A stretch of DNA of 6,430 nucleotides from Desulfobacterales bacterium (GTDB lineage Bacteria; Desulfobacterota; Desulfobacteria; Desulfobacterales; Desulfosalsimonadaceae): NCBI GenBank assembly GCA_018399455.1, contig JAGYOT010000115.1:1-6430 (forward strand), read 5' to 3'. Under the pieces are notes generated by a model. That model saw only the letters and a list, made by a program, of their open reading frames with translations, did not search any database and was not told the origin of the DNA. Positions 1 through 6,386 of the stretch are shown here, piece by piece; the stretch's first letter is position 1; every line of letters starts with the position of its first letter. The translations under genes and the position numbers were made by a program.

Positions 1-48
1 GCGACGCCCTCTGATCTTAAATTGGGCTTGAACTTTTTGCTTTGCCAT
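1..48 (-). CDS. Possible 5' end of an unidentified gene, cut by the window edge
   Basis: An ATG at 48-46 on the minus strand opens 16 codons with no stop before the window ends; they read MAKQKVQAQFKIRGRR. An in-frame TAG sits directly before this ATG, so the frame cannot start further upstream. The position, 33 nt after the pilS-like stop and on the same strand, suits the next gene of the operon. In many bacteria that gene is the response regulator pilR, but these residues do not resemble a receiver-domain N-terminus, so I do not assign it. There is no clear Shine-Dalgarno sequence in front of the ATG. With only 16 residues this may not be a gene at all. Confidence 0.28.
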   Translation of the reverse strand, partial: MAKQKVQAQFKIRGRR

Positions 49-81
49 CTAAAAATTGACTTTTTACGAGTGCATCAAGTA

Positions 82-1401
82 TTATGCGGCGGAATTTTCT
101 AAGGCGTGCTGCATGGAGGCTATTGGGAGTTTAACGGTAAAGGTGCTGCCTTTCTCCGGCGCACTCTGCACATCGATTATGCCATCATAGGACGTCAGAA
201 TGCGCTGAACAATGGATAGGCCCAAACCGGTTCCTTTGGCTTTCCGGGTAAAAAACGGATCAAAAATAGATTGTTGAATCTCCTCCGACATGCCATGACC
301 GTTATCTGAAACGGTAATACAGGCATAATTATTGGCCTGAACATGCACCCCGACATCAATCTGTCCCTGGCTGTCAAGGGCTTCGGCAGCATTCAGGAGA
401 AGATTCCAGATCACCTGCCGCAGGTGCTCGGGATCGATCTCAACCTGGATATCCTCGTCAAACCGGGTCGTTATGTCAAGCCTCGGTTTGGGATGGCTGG
501 TCTGGAACTGCTTGACAATTTCCTGTACCTCGCGATCCAGCTGCACCCGCTTTTTATTCCCCGGCTGAGGCCGGGCAAACATCAGAAATTCATTAACCAG
601 TCCGCTGATGCGCTCAGATTCCCGAAGCGCAATCTCCATCAAGCGAGCATTATCCCCGCTGGAGGCAAGCTCCTCTTTTAGTACCTGTATCGCCCCAGAC
701 ATGGAGGCCAGCGGATTTTTAATTTCATGCGCCAGGCCGGCAGCCATCTCACCAATAGCGGCAAGCTTCTCCACCCGCTTAACCTGGGCCTCCATGGCCC
801 ATAAATCATGCCTGGCCCGTTTTTCCTGTTCAGTAAGATAGCCGGCCAGAAAGGCCACGACATAGCAGGCGATGATTGTAATAGCAAGCCTGAACAGAAC
901 ATAGCCCCAGCCATAATTCAGGATCAGAGCATCCGGGGCCACATTAAGGGGATGGATCACGCCGTAATACTGAAGATCCACCATTACCCCGTACTCGATG
1001 CTGCACAAAACCGCGATCACCATGCCGCCCCGGCCGGAAATGACCATACTGGCATAAATGATAACCAATATATAAAGAAAAGAAAATATGCTGGAAAACC
1101 CGCTGGTCAAAAAAATAATGCCGGAGACCAGGAAGGTGTCGAGAATAACCTGCAGATATCCAAGAATCTGCAGATGCCGGCTTTTTAAAAGCATTCCGAT
1201 ATAAAAGCCGGATAAAACAAGCACCAGGACGGCAATGGCATTCAGGTAAAAAAGGGGCGGCGTAAGGAAGGTGGCGTTTTCGCGTATACCCACAAAAGCC
1301 GTAGAGGCCAGAAGCGCCAGGGCAAAAAGGATACGAAAAAAAATCAGCCACTTCAGTTTTCGGTACTGATCATATTCCGGTGTATTCTTAATTAACTTCA
1401 T
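82..1401 (-). CDS. pilS: PilS-like membrane sensor histidine kinase
   Basis: This encodes an inner-membrane histidine kinase of about 439 residues that autophosphorylates and passes the phosphate to a response regulator. Residue numbers below count from a TTG at 1404, one codon before the preferred ATG at 1401; subtract one for the ATG. Six hydrophobic helices lie at about 18-40, 50-71, 80-100, 104-122, 127-147 and 166-189. The H-box LAHEIKNPL follows with phospho-acceptor His226, then the N-box around Asn338, DNGHGM at 367-372, FDPFFTRK at 381-388, GTGLGL at 391-396 and KGSTF at 418-422. All catalytic boxes are intact. The ATG at 1401 is preferred because GAAAG lies at a more normal distance from it than from the TTG. 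Six helices plus position behind pilC point to PilS, which in Pseudomonas controls pilin transcription through PilR and sigma-54. Unlike that protein it has no PAS domain between membrane and kinase. An NtrB/AtoS-like kinase of other function remains possible. Confidence 0.88.
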   Translation of the reverse strand: MKLIKNTPEYDQYRKLKWLIFFRILFALALLASTAFVGIRENATFLTPPLFYLNAIAVLVLVLSGFYIGMLLKSRHLQILGYLQVILDTFLVSGIIFLTSGFSSIFSFLYILVIIYASMVISGRGGMVIAVLCSIEYGVMVDLQYYGVIHPLNVAPDALILNYGWGYVLFRLAITIIACYVVAFLAGYLTEQEKRARHDLWAMEAQVKRVEKLAAIGEMAAGLAHEIKNPLASMSGAIQVLKEELASSGDNARLMEIALRESERISGLVNEFLMFARPQPGNKKRVQLDREVQEIVKQFQTSHPKPRLDITTRFDEDIQVEIDPEHLRQVIWNLLLNAAEALDSQGQIDVGVHVQANNYACITVSDNGHGMSEEIQQSIFDPFFTRKAKGTGLGLSIVQRILTSYDGIIDVQSAPEKGSTFTVKLPIASMQHALENSAA

Positions 1402-1446
1402 CAAACTTTCAGCAAATCACAAAACAGCCTGTAATTCCGCATTTTT

Positions 1447-2655
1447 CTATGAGATCGCCCCGGCCATCGTGAATATAGGCAGATACATGGAGATAACCAG
1501 GCCCCCGATGGTTACCCCCAAAAAAACCAGCATAAAAGGCTCAATGAGCGAGGTGAGGTTATCAACCGCCTGATCCACTTCGTCTTCATAGAAATCGGCG
1601 ATTTTCTCCATCATGGCGTCAATGGCGCCGGTGGACTCGCCTACCGCAATCATCTGGCAGACCATGGGGGGGAACACATTGGTTTCGGTCAATGGATCGG
1701 CAATGGTCTGGCCTTCGGCAATGCCTGAACGGACATGGTATACGGCCTTTTCAATTGTTTTATTGCCGGCCGTGCGGGCCACGATTTCCAGAGCCTCTAA
1801 AATAGCCACCCCGCTTGCCAGCATGGTTCCCATGGTGCGGGTGAAGCGGGCCACGGCGGATTTGCGGATTAAGACGCCTATAACCGGGGTTTTAAGCATC
1901 AGGTCATCCACGATCGCCCTGCCCCTTTCGGTTTTATAAAACTGCCGGAATGCGATGATAAAAAGCACGATTCCGATAATAATCCACAAAATGTTTCCCT
2001 TGACAAATCCGCTCACCGAAATGACCACCTGGGTCGGGACGGGCAGGGCTTTTCCGAAATCGGCAAACATATCCTGAAATACAGGGATAACAAAGACCAG
2101 GATTACCGCAATCACAAGGATCGCAATAAGAATCGTAACAATCGGATAGGTCATGGCGCCTTTGACCTGGGATTTCAACTTCGCGGCCTTTTCCATGTAG
2201 GCGGCCAGCCGGCGGAGAATAACATCCAGGATCCCGCCGGCTTCACCCGCTGCAACCATGTTGACAAACAGAGCGTCAAAATGCTTGGGATATTTCTTCA
2301 GGCCTTCCGCCAGTGTCTGCCCGCTTTCCACGGATTCCTTGACATCTTTGAGCATCTTTTTAAATGTGGCATTTTCCTGCTGCGCCTGAAGGATATCCAG
2401 GCATTGGATAATCGGCAGGCCCGCATCGATCATGGTGGAAAACTGCCGGGCGAATACAATGACATCCTGCTCTTTGACCCTCGGCTGGAGAAAAGAGACA
2501 TTTTCAAACAGATCCTTGGGTTTCTTCTTGACTTTTTTGGGTGTTATTCCCTGCCGTTGAAGCCTGGCGCGAACCTCATTTTCAGAGTTTGCCTCCATCT
2601 CCCCCTTTGTGGACATATTGTCCCGGGTTTTCCCCTGCCACAGATAAACCGGCAT
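1447..2655 (-). CDS. pilC: Type IV pilus inner-membrane platform protein PilC
   Basis: PilC is the polytopic inner-membrane protein on which type IV pilins are assembled; it contacts the PilB and PilT ATPases and the PilMNO complex. The 402-residue length is normal for the family (about 400). A short N-terminal region of about 60 residues (starting MPVYLWQGKT) precedes two GspF/T2SSF domains. The first is at about 66-190, with FARQFSTMIDAGLP near 68-81. The second is at about 268-393, with FTRTMGTMLASG at 271-282 and AVGESTGAIDAMM at 337-349. Membrane helices lie at about 171-193, 221-238 and 373-395. The ATG at 2655 is preceded by a strong AGGGGGG. The gene is first in its transcription unit, followed 45 nt later by the PilS-like kinase gene with no terminator between. 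The homologous secretion protein GspF is the alternative; the neighbouring pilS-like gene favours the pilus role. Confidence 0.95.
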   Translation of the reverse strand: MPVYLWQGKTRDNMSTKGEMEANSENEVRARLQRQGITPKKVKKKPKDLFENVSFLQPRVKEQDVIVFARQFSTMIDAGLPIIQCLDILQAQQENATFKKMLKDVKESVESGQTLAEGLKKYPKHFDALFVNMVAAGEAGGILDVILRRLAAYMEKAAKLKSQVKGAMTYPIVTILIAILVIAVILVFVIPVFQDMFADFGKALPVPTQVVISVSGFVKGNILWIIIGIVLFIIAFRQFYKTERGRAIVDDLMLKTPVIGVLIRKSAVARFTRTMGTMLASGVAILEALEIVARTAGNKTIEKAVYHVRSGIAEGQTIADPLTETNVFPPMVCQMIAVGESTGAIDAMMEKIADFYEDEVDQAVDNLTSLIEPFMLVFLGVTIGGLVISMYLPIFTMAGAIS

Positions 2656-2659
2656 ATTA

Positions 2660-2666
2660 CCCCCCT
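2660..2666 (-). promoter_or_regulatory. Ribosome binding site of pilC (G-run type)
   Basis: Read on the minus strand, AGGGGGG lies 4 nt before the pilC ATG. It pairs with the anti-Shine-Dalgarno through its G-run and fixes the pilC start at 2655. The run of six G is a short homopolymer that could slip, which would change spacing by one base. Confidence 0.7.
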
Positions 2667-2813
2667 ATTTGCAATATTGATGAAAAAGGCCTTCGTGGAA
2701 GATTTAAATTCAAGTCTTAGAGCCGAGGTCAATCCGGAAGTCTCCACCCGGTCGCTGCATCCTTGTATCGCCATTGCTGAAGCCGCCTCATGTCGCCCCC
2801 CCTTGTCCGGATC

Positions 2814-2845
2814 ATTATATTAAACCGATCGTTCGCTTTTGTCTA
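2814..2845 (-). promoter_or_regulatory. Candidate sigma-70-type promoter for the pilC-pilS operon
   Basis: On the minus strand a perfect TATAAT lies at 2819-2814. A TAGACA (5 of 6 matches to TTGACA) lies at 2845-2840, but the gap between them is 20 nt, longer than the preferred 17. The overlapping TAATAT at 2822-2817 gives a 17-nt gap but matches the -10 consensus at only four positions. Transcription from here would give a leader of roughly 150 nt before pilC. This is pattern matching by eye in an AT-rich patch. Confidence 0.35.
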
Positions 2846-2927
2846 CCACAAACATGCTTCAAACTCAAGCTCATTCAAGTCGTTTTTCCCAGAGCTGCCC
2901 CGGCTGTCTAAGCCCTTCCGTGTTATT

Positions 2928-2969
2928 GGCCTCGTAGAAATCTACTTATCGTGAACGAGCCGTATTTTT
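2928..2969. terminator. Imperfect hairpin followed by a T-rich run (possible terminator or attenuator)
   Basis: On the plus strand GGCCTCGT at 2928-2935 can pair with ACGAGCC at 2955-2961, with one bulged C, giving about 7 pairs around a 19-nt loop. TATTTTT follows at 2963-2969, as in an intrinsic terminator on the plus strand. A smaller alternative hairpin, GTAGA-AA-TCTAC at 2934-2945, overlaps the left arm and would compete with it. No plus-strand gene ends just upstream, so it would either stop background transcription or act as a leader attenuator for the downstream gene if that promoter lies further left. The large loop makes the structure uncertain. Confidence 0.25.
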
Positions 2970-3021
2970 GCAAAAAAAATGCGTTTACGCGATCTGCAAT
3001 GCCTTTATCGATGTAACAAGT

Positions 3022-3051
3022 TTGGACAAAGCCAATCGTTTCTGGTAACAA
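3022..3051 (+). promoter_or_regulatory. Weak candidate promoter for the tRNA nucleotidyltransferase gene
   Basis: TTGGAC at 3022-3027 and TAACAA at 3046-3051 are separated by 18 nt. The -35 is a fair match and the -10 a poor one. Transcription would begin at or next to the ATG at 3059, giving an almost leaderless mRNA, which would fit the missing Shine-Dalgarno there. A second weak pair is TTTACG near 2984 with TATCGA near 3006. Confidence 0.2.
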
Positions 3052-3058
3052 GACATCC

Positions 3059-5734
3059 ATGAACAGTAAACAGATGCCCCCGAGCGAGGGGCTAACCATA
3101 ATTACCACTCACTTGAATGCAGATTTCGATGCAGTCGGCTCAATGCTGGCCGCTCAGAAACTGTATCCTGAATCAATCGTTGTGATTCCGGGGTTTCATG
3201 AAAAGTCCAGCCGGCATTTTTTTATAGACGCCATGGCCTATCTTTTTAATATGGCTGATGCCAAGGCCATAGATGACGCCATGGTTAAACGGCTGGTGGT
3301 CGTGGACACCAAACAGATGAGCCGAATCGGGGATCTTGCCAGACTGCTGGAGCGGAAGGATATTGAGGTCCATGTCTTTGATCATCACCCAGCGCTGAAA
3401 AACGATATTCAGGCTGACTACGAAGTGTGCCGCCTGACCGGCGCCAATGTTACCCTGCTGACTGAAACCCTCCAAGCCAATGAGCTGCCTATCCTCCCGG
3501 ATGAGGCAACCATCATGTGCCTCGGGATCTTTGAGGATACCGGCTCTTTCACATTTCCCTCCACTACCCCGGAAGATTTTGCCGCCGCCGGCTACCTTGT
3601 CTCCAAAGGCGCCAATCTGACGACCATTGCCAATCTGTTGACCAAGGAAATGGATGCCGATCAAATCGGACTGCTCAACAATCTCATCCACTCCGCTGTC
3701 CATCATCACATAAACGGCATCGATGTGGTCATCAGCAGCGTCTCCTGCGACACCTACATCCATGACCTGGCTTTTCTTGTGCAAAAAATTTTAAAAATCG
3801 AAAATATAAAAGCCATATTCGCCGTCGCCCAGATGAAAAACAAGATATACGTAGCCGCCAGAAGCCGAATCCCGGAAGTCGATGTTGGCACCATTGTTGC
3901 CGAGATCGGGGGGGGCGGCCACAGTTTTGCCGCCGCCGCGACCATTAAGGACAAAACTCTCGTCGAAACGGAGCAGCAACTGCTCGAGGCCTTGAGAAAA
4001 AAAATCAAATCCCGGCAGCGTGCGCGGGACATCATGTCCTCGCCTCCGATTACCGCGGAGCCCGGCATTTCATGTGCTGAGGCCAGAAATCGACTCTCCC
4101 GGTACAACATCAATGCCCTCATGGTAGTTGCCCGAGCAGGCAAAAATCCAGGACTGAAAGGTTTTATTACGCGGCAAGTGATAGAAAAGGCGATTTATCA
4201 CAAACTCGATTCCGTTCCCATCAGCGAATACATGAGCACGGAATTTGCGGTTGTTGGACCGAATGCGGATATTTTTGAAATCCAGGAAAAAATCATTGAG
4301 AACAACCAGCGGGTCCTTCCGGTTATGGAAAACGGGGAAATGATAGGCGTCCTTACCCGAACCGACCTCCTAAACACCCTGTTTCAAGAGTCTCATGAAA
4401 AGCTGCTTCAGCCGCATGACCCGCTCAAAGAAACCCTTTTGCCGCGCACCAAGATGGTTGTGGGCTTTATGAAGGAGCGACTCTCAACGCGAATTTACAA
4501 CCTGCTGGTTCGGATCGGAAAGACAGCCGAAGAGCTTGGCTATACCGCCTATGTCGTCGGCGGCTTTGTAAGGGATCTCTTTTTATACCGACATAATGAA
4601 GACATTGATATTGTCGTCGAAGGTGCCGGCATCGATTTCGCCAAAACATTTGCCCGCCGTGCCGGCGCCCGTATCAACGCTTACGCCAAATTCGGCACCG
4701 CCGTGATCGTTTTTCCGGATGGGTTTAAAATCGATATCGCTTCGGCGCGAATGGAATATTACAAATTCCCGGCGGCCCTTCCTACCGTTGAGATGAGCTC
4801 CATCAAACTGGATCTGTTCAGACGTGACTTTACCATCAACACGCTGGCGGTTTTTCTGAACCCGGGCAAGTTTGGCAAACTGATCGATTTTTTCGGCGGC
4901 CAGCGCGATATTAAAGAAAAAACAATCCGAATCCTTCATAATTTAAGCTTTGTCGAAGACCCCACCCGGGTTTTTCGGGCAATTAAATTTGAGCAGCGCT
5001 TTGGCTTTTCCATCGGCAAGCTCACCTCCGGGCTGATCGAAAATGCCGTGCGCATGGATTTTTTCAAGCGTCTCTCGGGCCGCCGGGTCTTTTCCGAACT
5101 CTGTCAGATCCTGAAGGAAGACAACCCGCTGCCAGCTCTTTCCCGGTTAAATGATTATGAACTTCTGAAAGTGATAGACCCCGGCATCCGGTTCAACCAG
5201 GCTTTGATCGACCGATTTAATTCGGCCCGGAAGGCGATCGACTGGTTTGATCTTTTGTACACGGAAGAGGACTATCTGCGCTGGTTGGTGTATTTTCTCA
5301 TTCTGATCCGGCATAACGATGAAAACACATCCGGCCGGATATGCCAGCGATTTGAATTGGGGCCTAAGCATCAAAAAATTTTCATCAAAAACCGACTTCA
5401 CGCAGAAGCCCTGATAGGCCAATGGCACCGCCAGGCACCTGAATCAAACAGCAGATTGTACCACATGCTCGCCGGTTTCCGGATTGAACTGCTGCTTTAT
5501 ATGATGGCCATAACCGATTATGAAAAACTGAAAAAGATGATTTCTCACTACGTCACCGATCTTCGAAACATTGAATTGTCCGTCGGTGGCAAAGACATTA
5601 AGGCCTTGGGAATTCCTCCTTCTCCGGTCTACGGCAAAATTTTGAACGCCGTCCTTGATGCCAAATTGGACGGCGAGATACAGCGCCATGAAGAAGAACT
5701 CGAACTGTTGAGGTCCTATGCTGCCCAATATTAA
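3059..5734 (+). CDS. cca: DHH-CBS-fused tRNA nucleotidyltransferase (probable A-adding enzyme)
   Basis: The 891-residue cytosolic protein joins four modules. A DHH phosphoesterase domain (about 13-165) has THLNADFDAVGS at 17-28, Asp83, DHHP at 108-111 and EDTGSF at 159-164. A DHHA1 domain follows (about 215-312), with GGGGH at 284-288. Two CBS domains span about 323-440. A class II CCA/poly(A) polymerase head starts near 490, with VVGGFVRD at 499-506, metal-binding DID at 515-517, RRDFTINTLA at 588-597, FFGGQRDI at 611-618 and EDPTRVFRAIKFEQRF at 633-648, then the RNA-binding helical tail. All catalytic residues are present. The head adds nucleotides to tRNA 3' ends. In Aquifex and Geobacter the equivalent long proteins add only the terminal A and a shorter enzyme adds CC; that specificity is inferred here, since this head cannot be typed by eye. 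The start is bounded by an in-frame TAA at 3014-3016; no Shine-Dalgarno is visible. The last 17 nt overlap the protease gene. Confidence 0.93.
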   Translation: MNSKQMPPSEGLTIITTHLNADFDAVGSMLAAQKLYPESIVVIPGFHEKSSRHFFIDAMAYLFNMADAKAIDDAMVKRLVVVDTKQMSRIGDLARLLERKDIEVHVFDHHPALKNDIQADYEVCRLTGANVTLLTETLQANELPILPDEATIMCLGIFEDTGSFTFPSTTPEDFAAAGYLVSKGANLTTIANLLTKEMDADQIGLLNNLIHSAVHHHINGIDVVISSVSCDTYIHDLAFLVQKILKIENIKAIFAVAQMKNKIYVAARSRIPEVDVGTIVAEIGGGGHSFAAAATIKDKTLVETEQQLLEALRKKIKSRQRARDIMSSPPITAEPGISCAEARNRLSRYNINALMVVARAGKNPGLKGFITRQVIEKAIYHKLDSVPISEYMSTEFAVVGPNADIFEIQEKIIENNQRVLPVMENGEMIGVLTRTDLLNTLFQESHEKLLQPHDPLKETLLPRTKMVVGFMKERLSTRIYNLLVRIGKTAEELGYTAYVVGGFVRDLFLYRHNEDIDIVVEGAGIDFAKTFARRAGARINAYAKFGTAVIVFPDGFKIDIASARMEYYKFPAALPTVEMSSIKLDLFRRDFTINTLAVFLNPGKFGKLIDFFGGQRDIKEKTIRILHNLSFVEDPTRVFRAIKFEQRFGFSIGKLTSGLIENAVRMDFFKRLSGRRVFSELCQILKEDNPLPALSRLNDYELLKVIDPGIRFNQALIDRFNSARKAIDWFDLLYTEEDYLRWLVYFLILIRHNDENTSGRICQRFELGPKHQKIFIKNRLHAEALIGQWHRQAPESNSRLYHMLAGFRIELLLYMMAITDYEKLKKMISHYVTDLRNIELSVGGKDIKALGIPPSPVYGKILNAVLDAKLDGEIQRHEEELELLRSYAAQY
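5710..5713 (+). promoter_or_regulatory. Ribosome binding site of the M50 protease gene, inside the preceding gene
   Basis: GAGG lies 4 nt before the ATG at 5718 and within the last codons of the nucleotidyltransferase gene. It supports the overlapping start and suggests that ribosomes finishing the upstream gene re-initiate here. Confidence 0.6.
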
Positions 5735-6386
5735 TCCCGTCCAGCTCCTTCTTGTGCTTCTGCCCCTTATTTTCGCGGTCACGATCCACGAGGTGGCGCA
5801 TGGCTATGTCGCATACCGCTTCGGCGACCCAACGGCAAAGCTTGCCGGACGGCTGACTTTAAACCCGATCCGGCATCTCGACCCGGTAGGGTCGGTTCTG
5901 CTGCCCCTTATTCTAAAAATATTCGGAGCACCGGTGATTTTCGGCTATGCCAAGCCGGTCCCCGTGAATTTCATGAACCTGCGATATTTCCGGTTGGGTT
6001 CGTTATGCGTGGCTTCCGCCGGGGTCGTGACCAACTTTATTGCCGCATTTGTCTGCGCAGCGATTCTTCAGGGGATACGCCCCTTTTACGACGCCCTGGC
6101 AGCTTCCGCGTTCGGCTTGCCGGCAAGCCTTATTGTCCAGCTTCTGGCCTACAGTGTCATGATCAATCTGGTCCTTGGCGTTTTCAACCTGATCCCGATT
6201 CCCCCGCTTGACGGCGGGCGGATTCGGGATGGACTGCTGCCGCAGCGTTTGCGCAAAAAGCTACAACGCATTGAGCCCTTTGGCATTCTTCTCCTGATTA
6301 TTCTTCTCATGACAAATTTTCTTGATTTTTTTGTTTCTTTTTTTATATCCCCGTTACTAAACTGGTTGCTTCATGGCTATCTGTAA
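5718..6386 (+). CDS. Site-2-type intramembrane zinc metalloprotease (peptidase M50 family)
   Basis: This encodes a small 222-residue polytopic membrane protease of the site-2 protease group, a normal length for the compact bacterial form that lacks PDZ and CBS domains. HEVAH at 24-28 lies in the first hydrophobic helix and supplies two zinc-ligand histidines and the catalytic Glu25. IPPLDGGRI at 161-169 supplies the third ligand, Asp165. NPIRHLDPVGS at 49-59 and GYAKPVPVN at 76-84 are further family hallmarks. Hydrophobic helices lie at about 8-30, 57-70, 97-118, 138-160 and 188-215. Such enzymes cut substrates within the membrane; the substrate of this compact subfamily is generally unknown and nothing here names it. 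The usual AGPxxN motif reads AGVVTN at 101-106. The gene starts inside the end of the nucleotidyltransferase gene, so the two are very likely co-transcribed. The start has a GAGG at suitable distance. Confidence 0.93.
   Translation: MLPNINPVQLLLVLLPLIFAVTIHEVAHGYVAYRFGDPTAKLAGRLTLNPIRHLDPVGSVLLPLILKIFGAPVIFGYAKPVPVNFMNLRYFRLGSLCVASAGVVTNFIAAFVCAAILQGIRPFYDALAASAFGLPASLIVQLLAYSVMINLVLGVFNLIPIPPLDGGRIRDGLLPQRLRKKLQRIEPFGILLLIILLMTNFLDFFVSFFISPLLNWLLHGYL

Larger units (their letters stand above)
2656..3058. other. Divergent intergenic region between pilC and the tRNA nucleotidyltransferase gene
   Basis: These 403 nt contain no gene I can support. They lie between two genes read away from each other, so they must hold the promoters of both. 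Contents, left to right: the pilC ribosome binding site; a minus-strand leader with a G7 run (C run at 2796-2802); a candidate pilC promoter near 2814-2845; an inverted repeat with a following T-rich run (2928-2969); the palindrome TTTTTGCAAAAA at 2965-2976; the short inverted repeat GCGTTTACGC at 2981-2990; and a weak right-facing promoter near 3022-3051. Two short ORFs (2680-2823 plus; 3060-2923 minus) lack ribosome binding sites and recognisable similarity. No riboswitch or tRNA fold was recognised. Confidence 0.7.

Noticed and set aside
49..81. AAAAATTGACTTTTT as a terminator after the pilS-like gene
   Set aside because: The inverted repeat has only A-T pairs and no GC stem, so it does not fit an intrinsic terminator.
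2660..2810. A cyclic-di-GMP or other riboswitch in the pilC leader
   Set aside because: The conserved sequence blocks of known c-di-GMP riboswitches are not present and no convincing multi-stem fold was found by eye.
2281..2823. A 180-codon plus-strand frame antisense to pilC
   Set aside because: Most of it mirrors the pilC coding sequence; only its last part (from 2680) lies outside pilC and is listed separately as a weak finding.
2708..2881. Direct repeat ATTCAAGTC at 2708-2716 and 2873-2881
   Set aside because: A single 9-mer repeated twice in 400 nt is not far from chance and no further copies or flanking similarity were seen.
2934..2945. GTAGAAATCTAC resembling the stem of a Cas12a-type CRISPR repeat
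   Set aside because: It occurs once, with no repeat-spacer array and no cas gene in the window; a short palindrome by chance is enough.
2656..3058. A sigma-54 promoter (GG-N10-GC) for the pilC operon, expected if PilS/PilR control it
   Set aside because: Reading the minus strand I found near matches such as GG-N9-GC but none with the required spacing and flanks.
3173..4143. Long antisense open frames across the nucleotidyltransferase gene
   Set aside because: They follow the codon periodicity of the real gene, have no family motifs and no ribosome binding sites; they are shadows.
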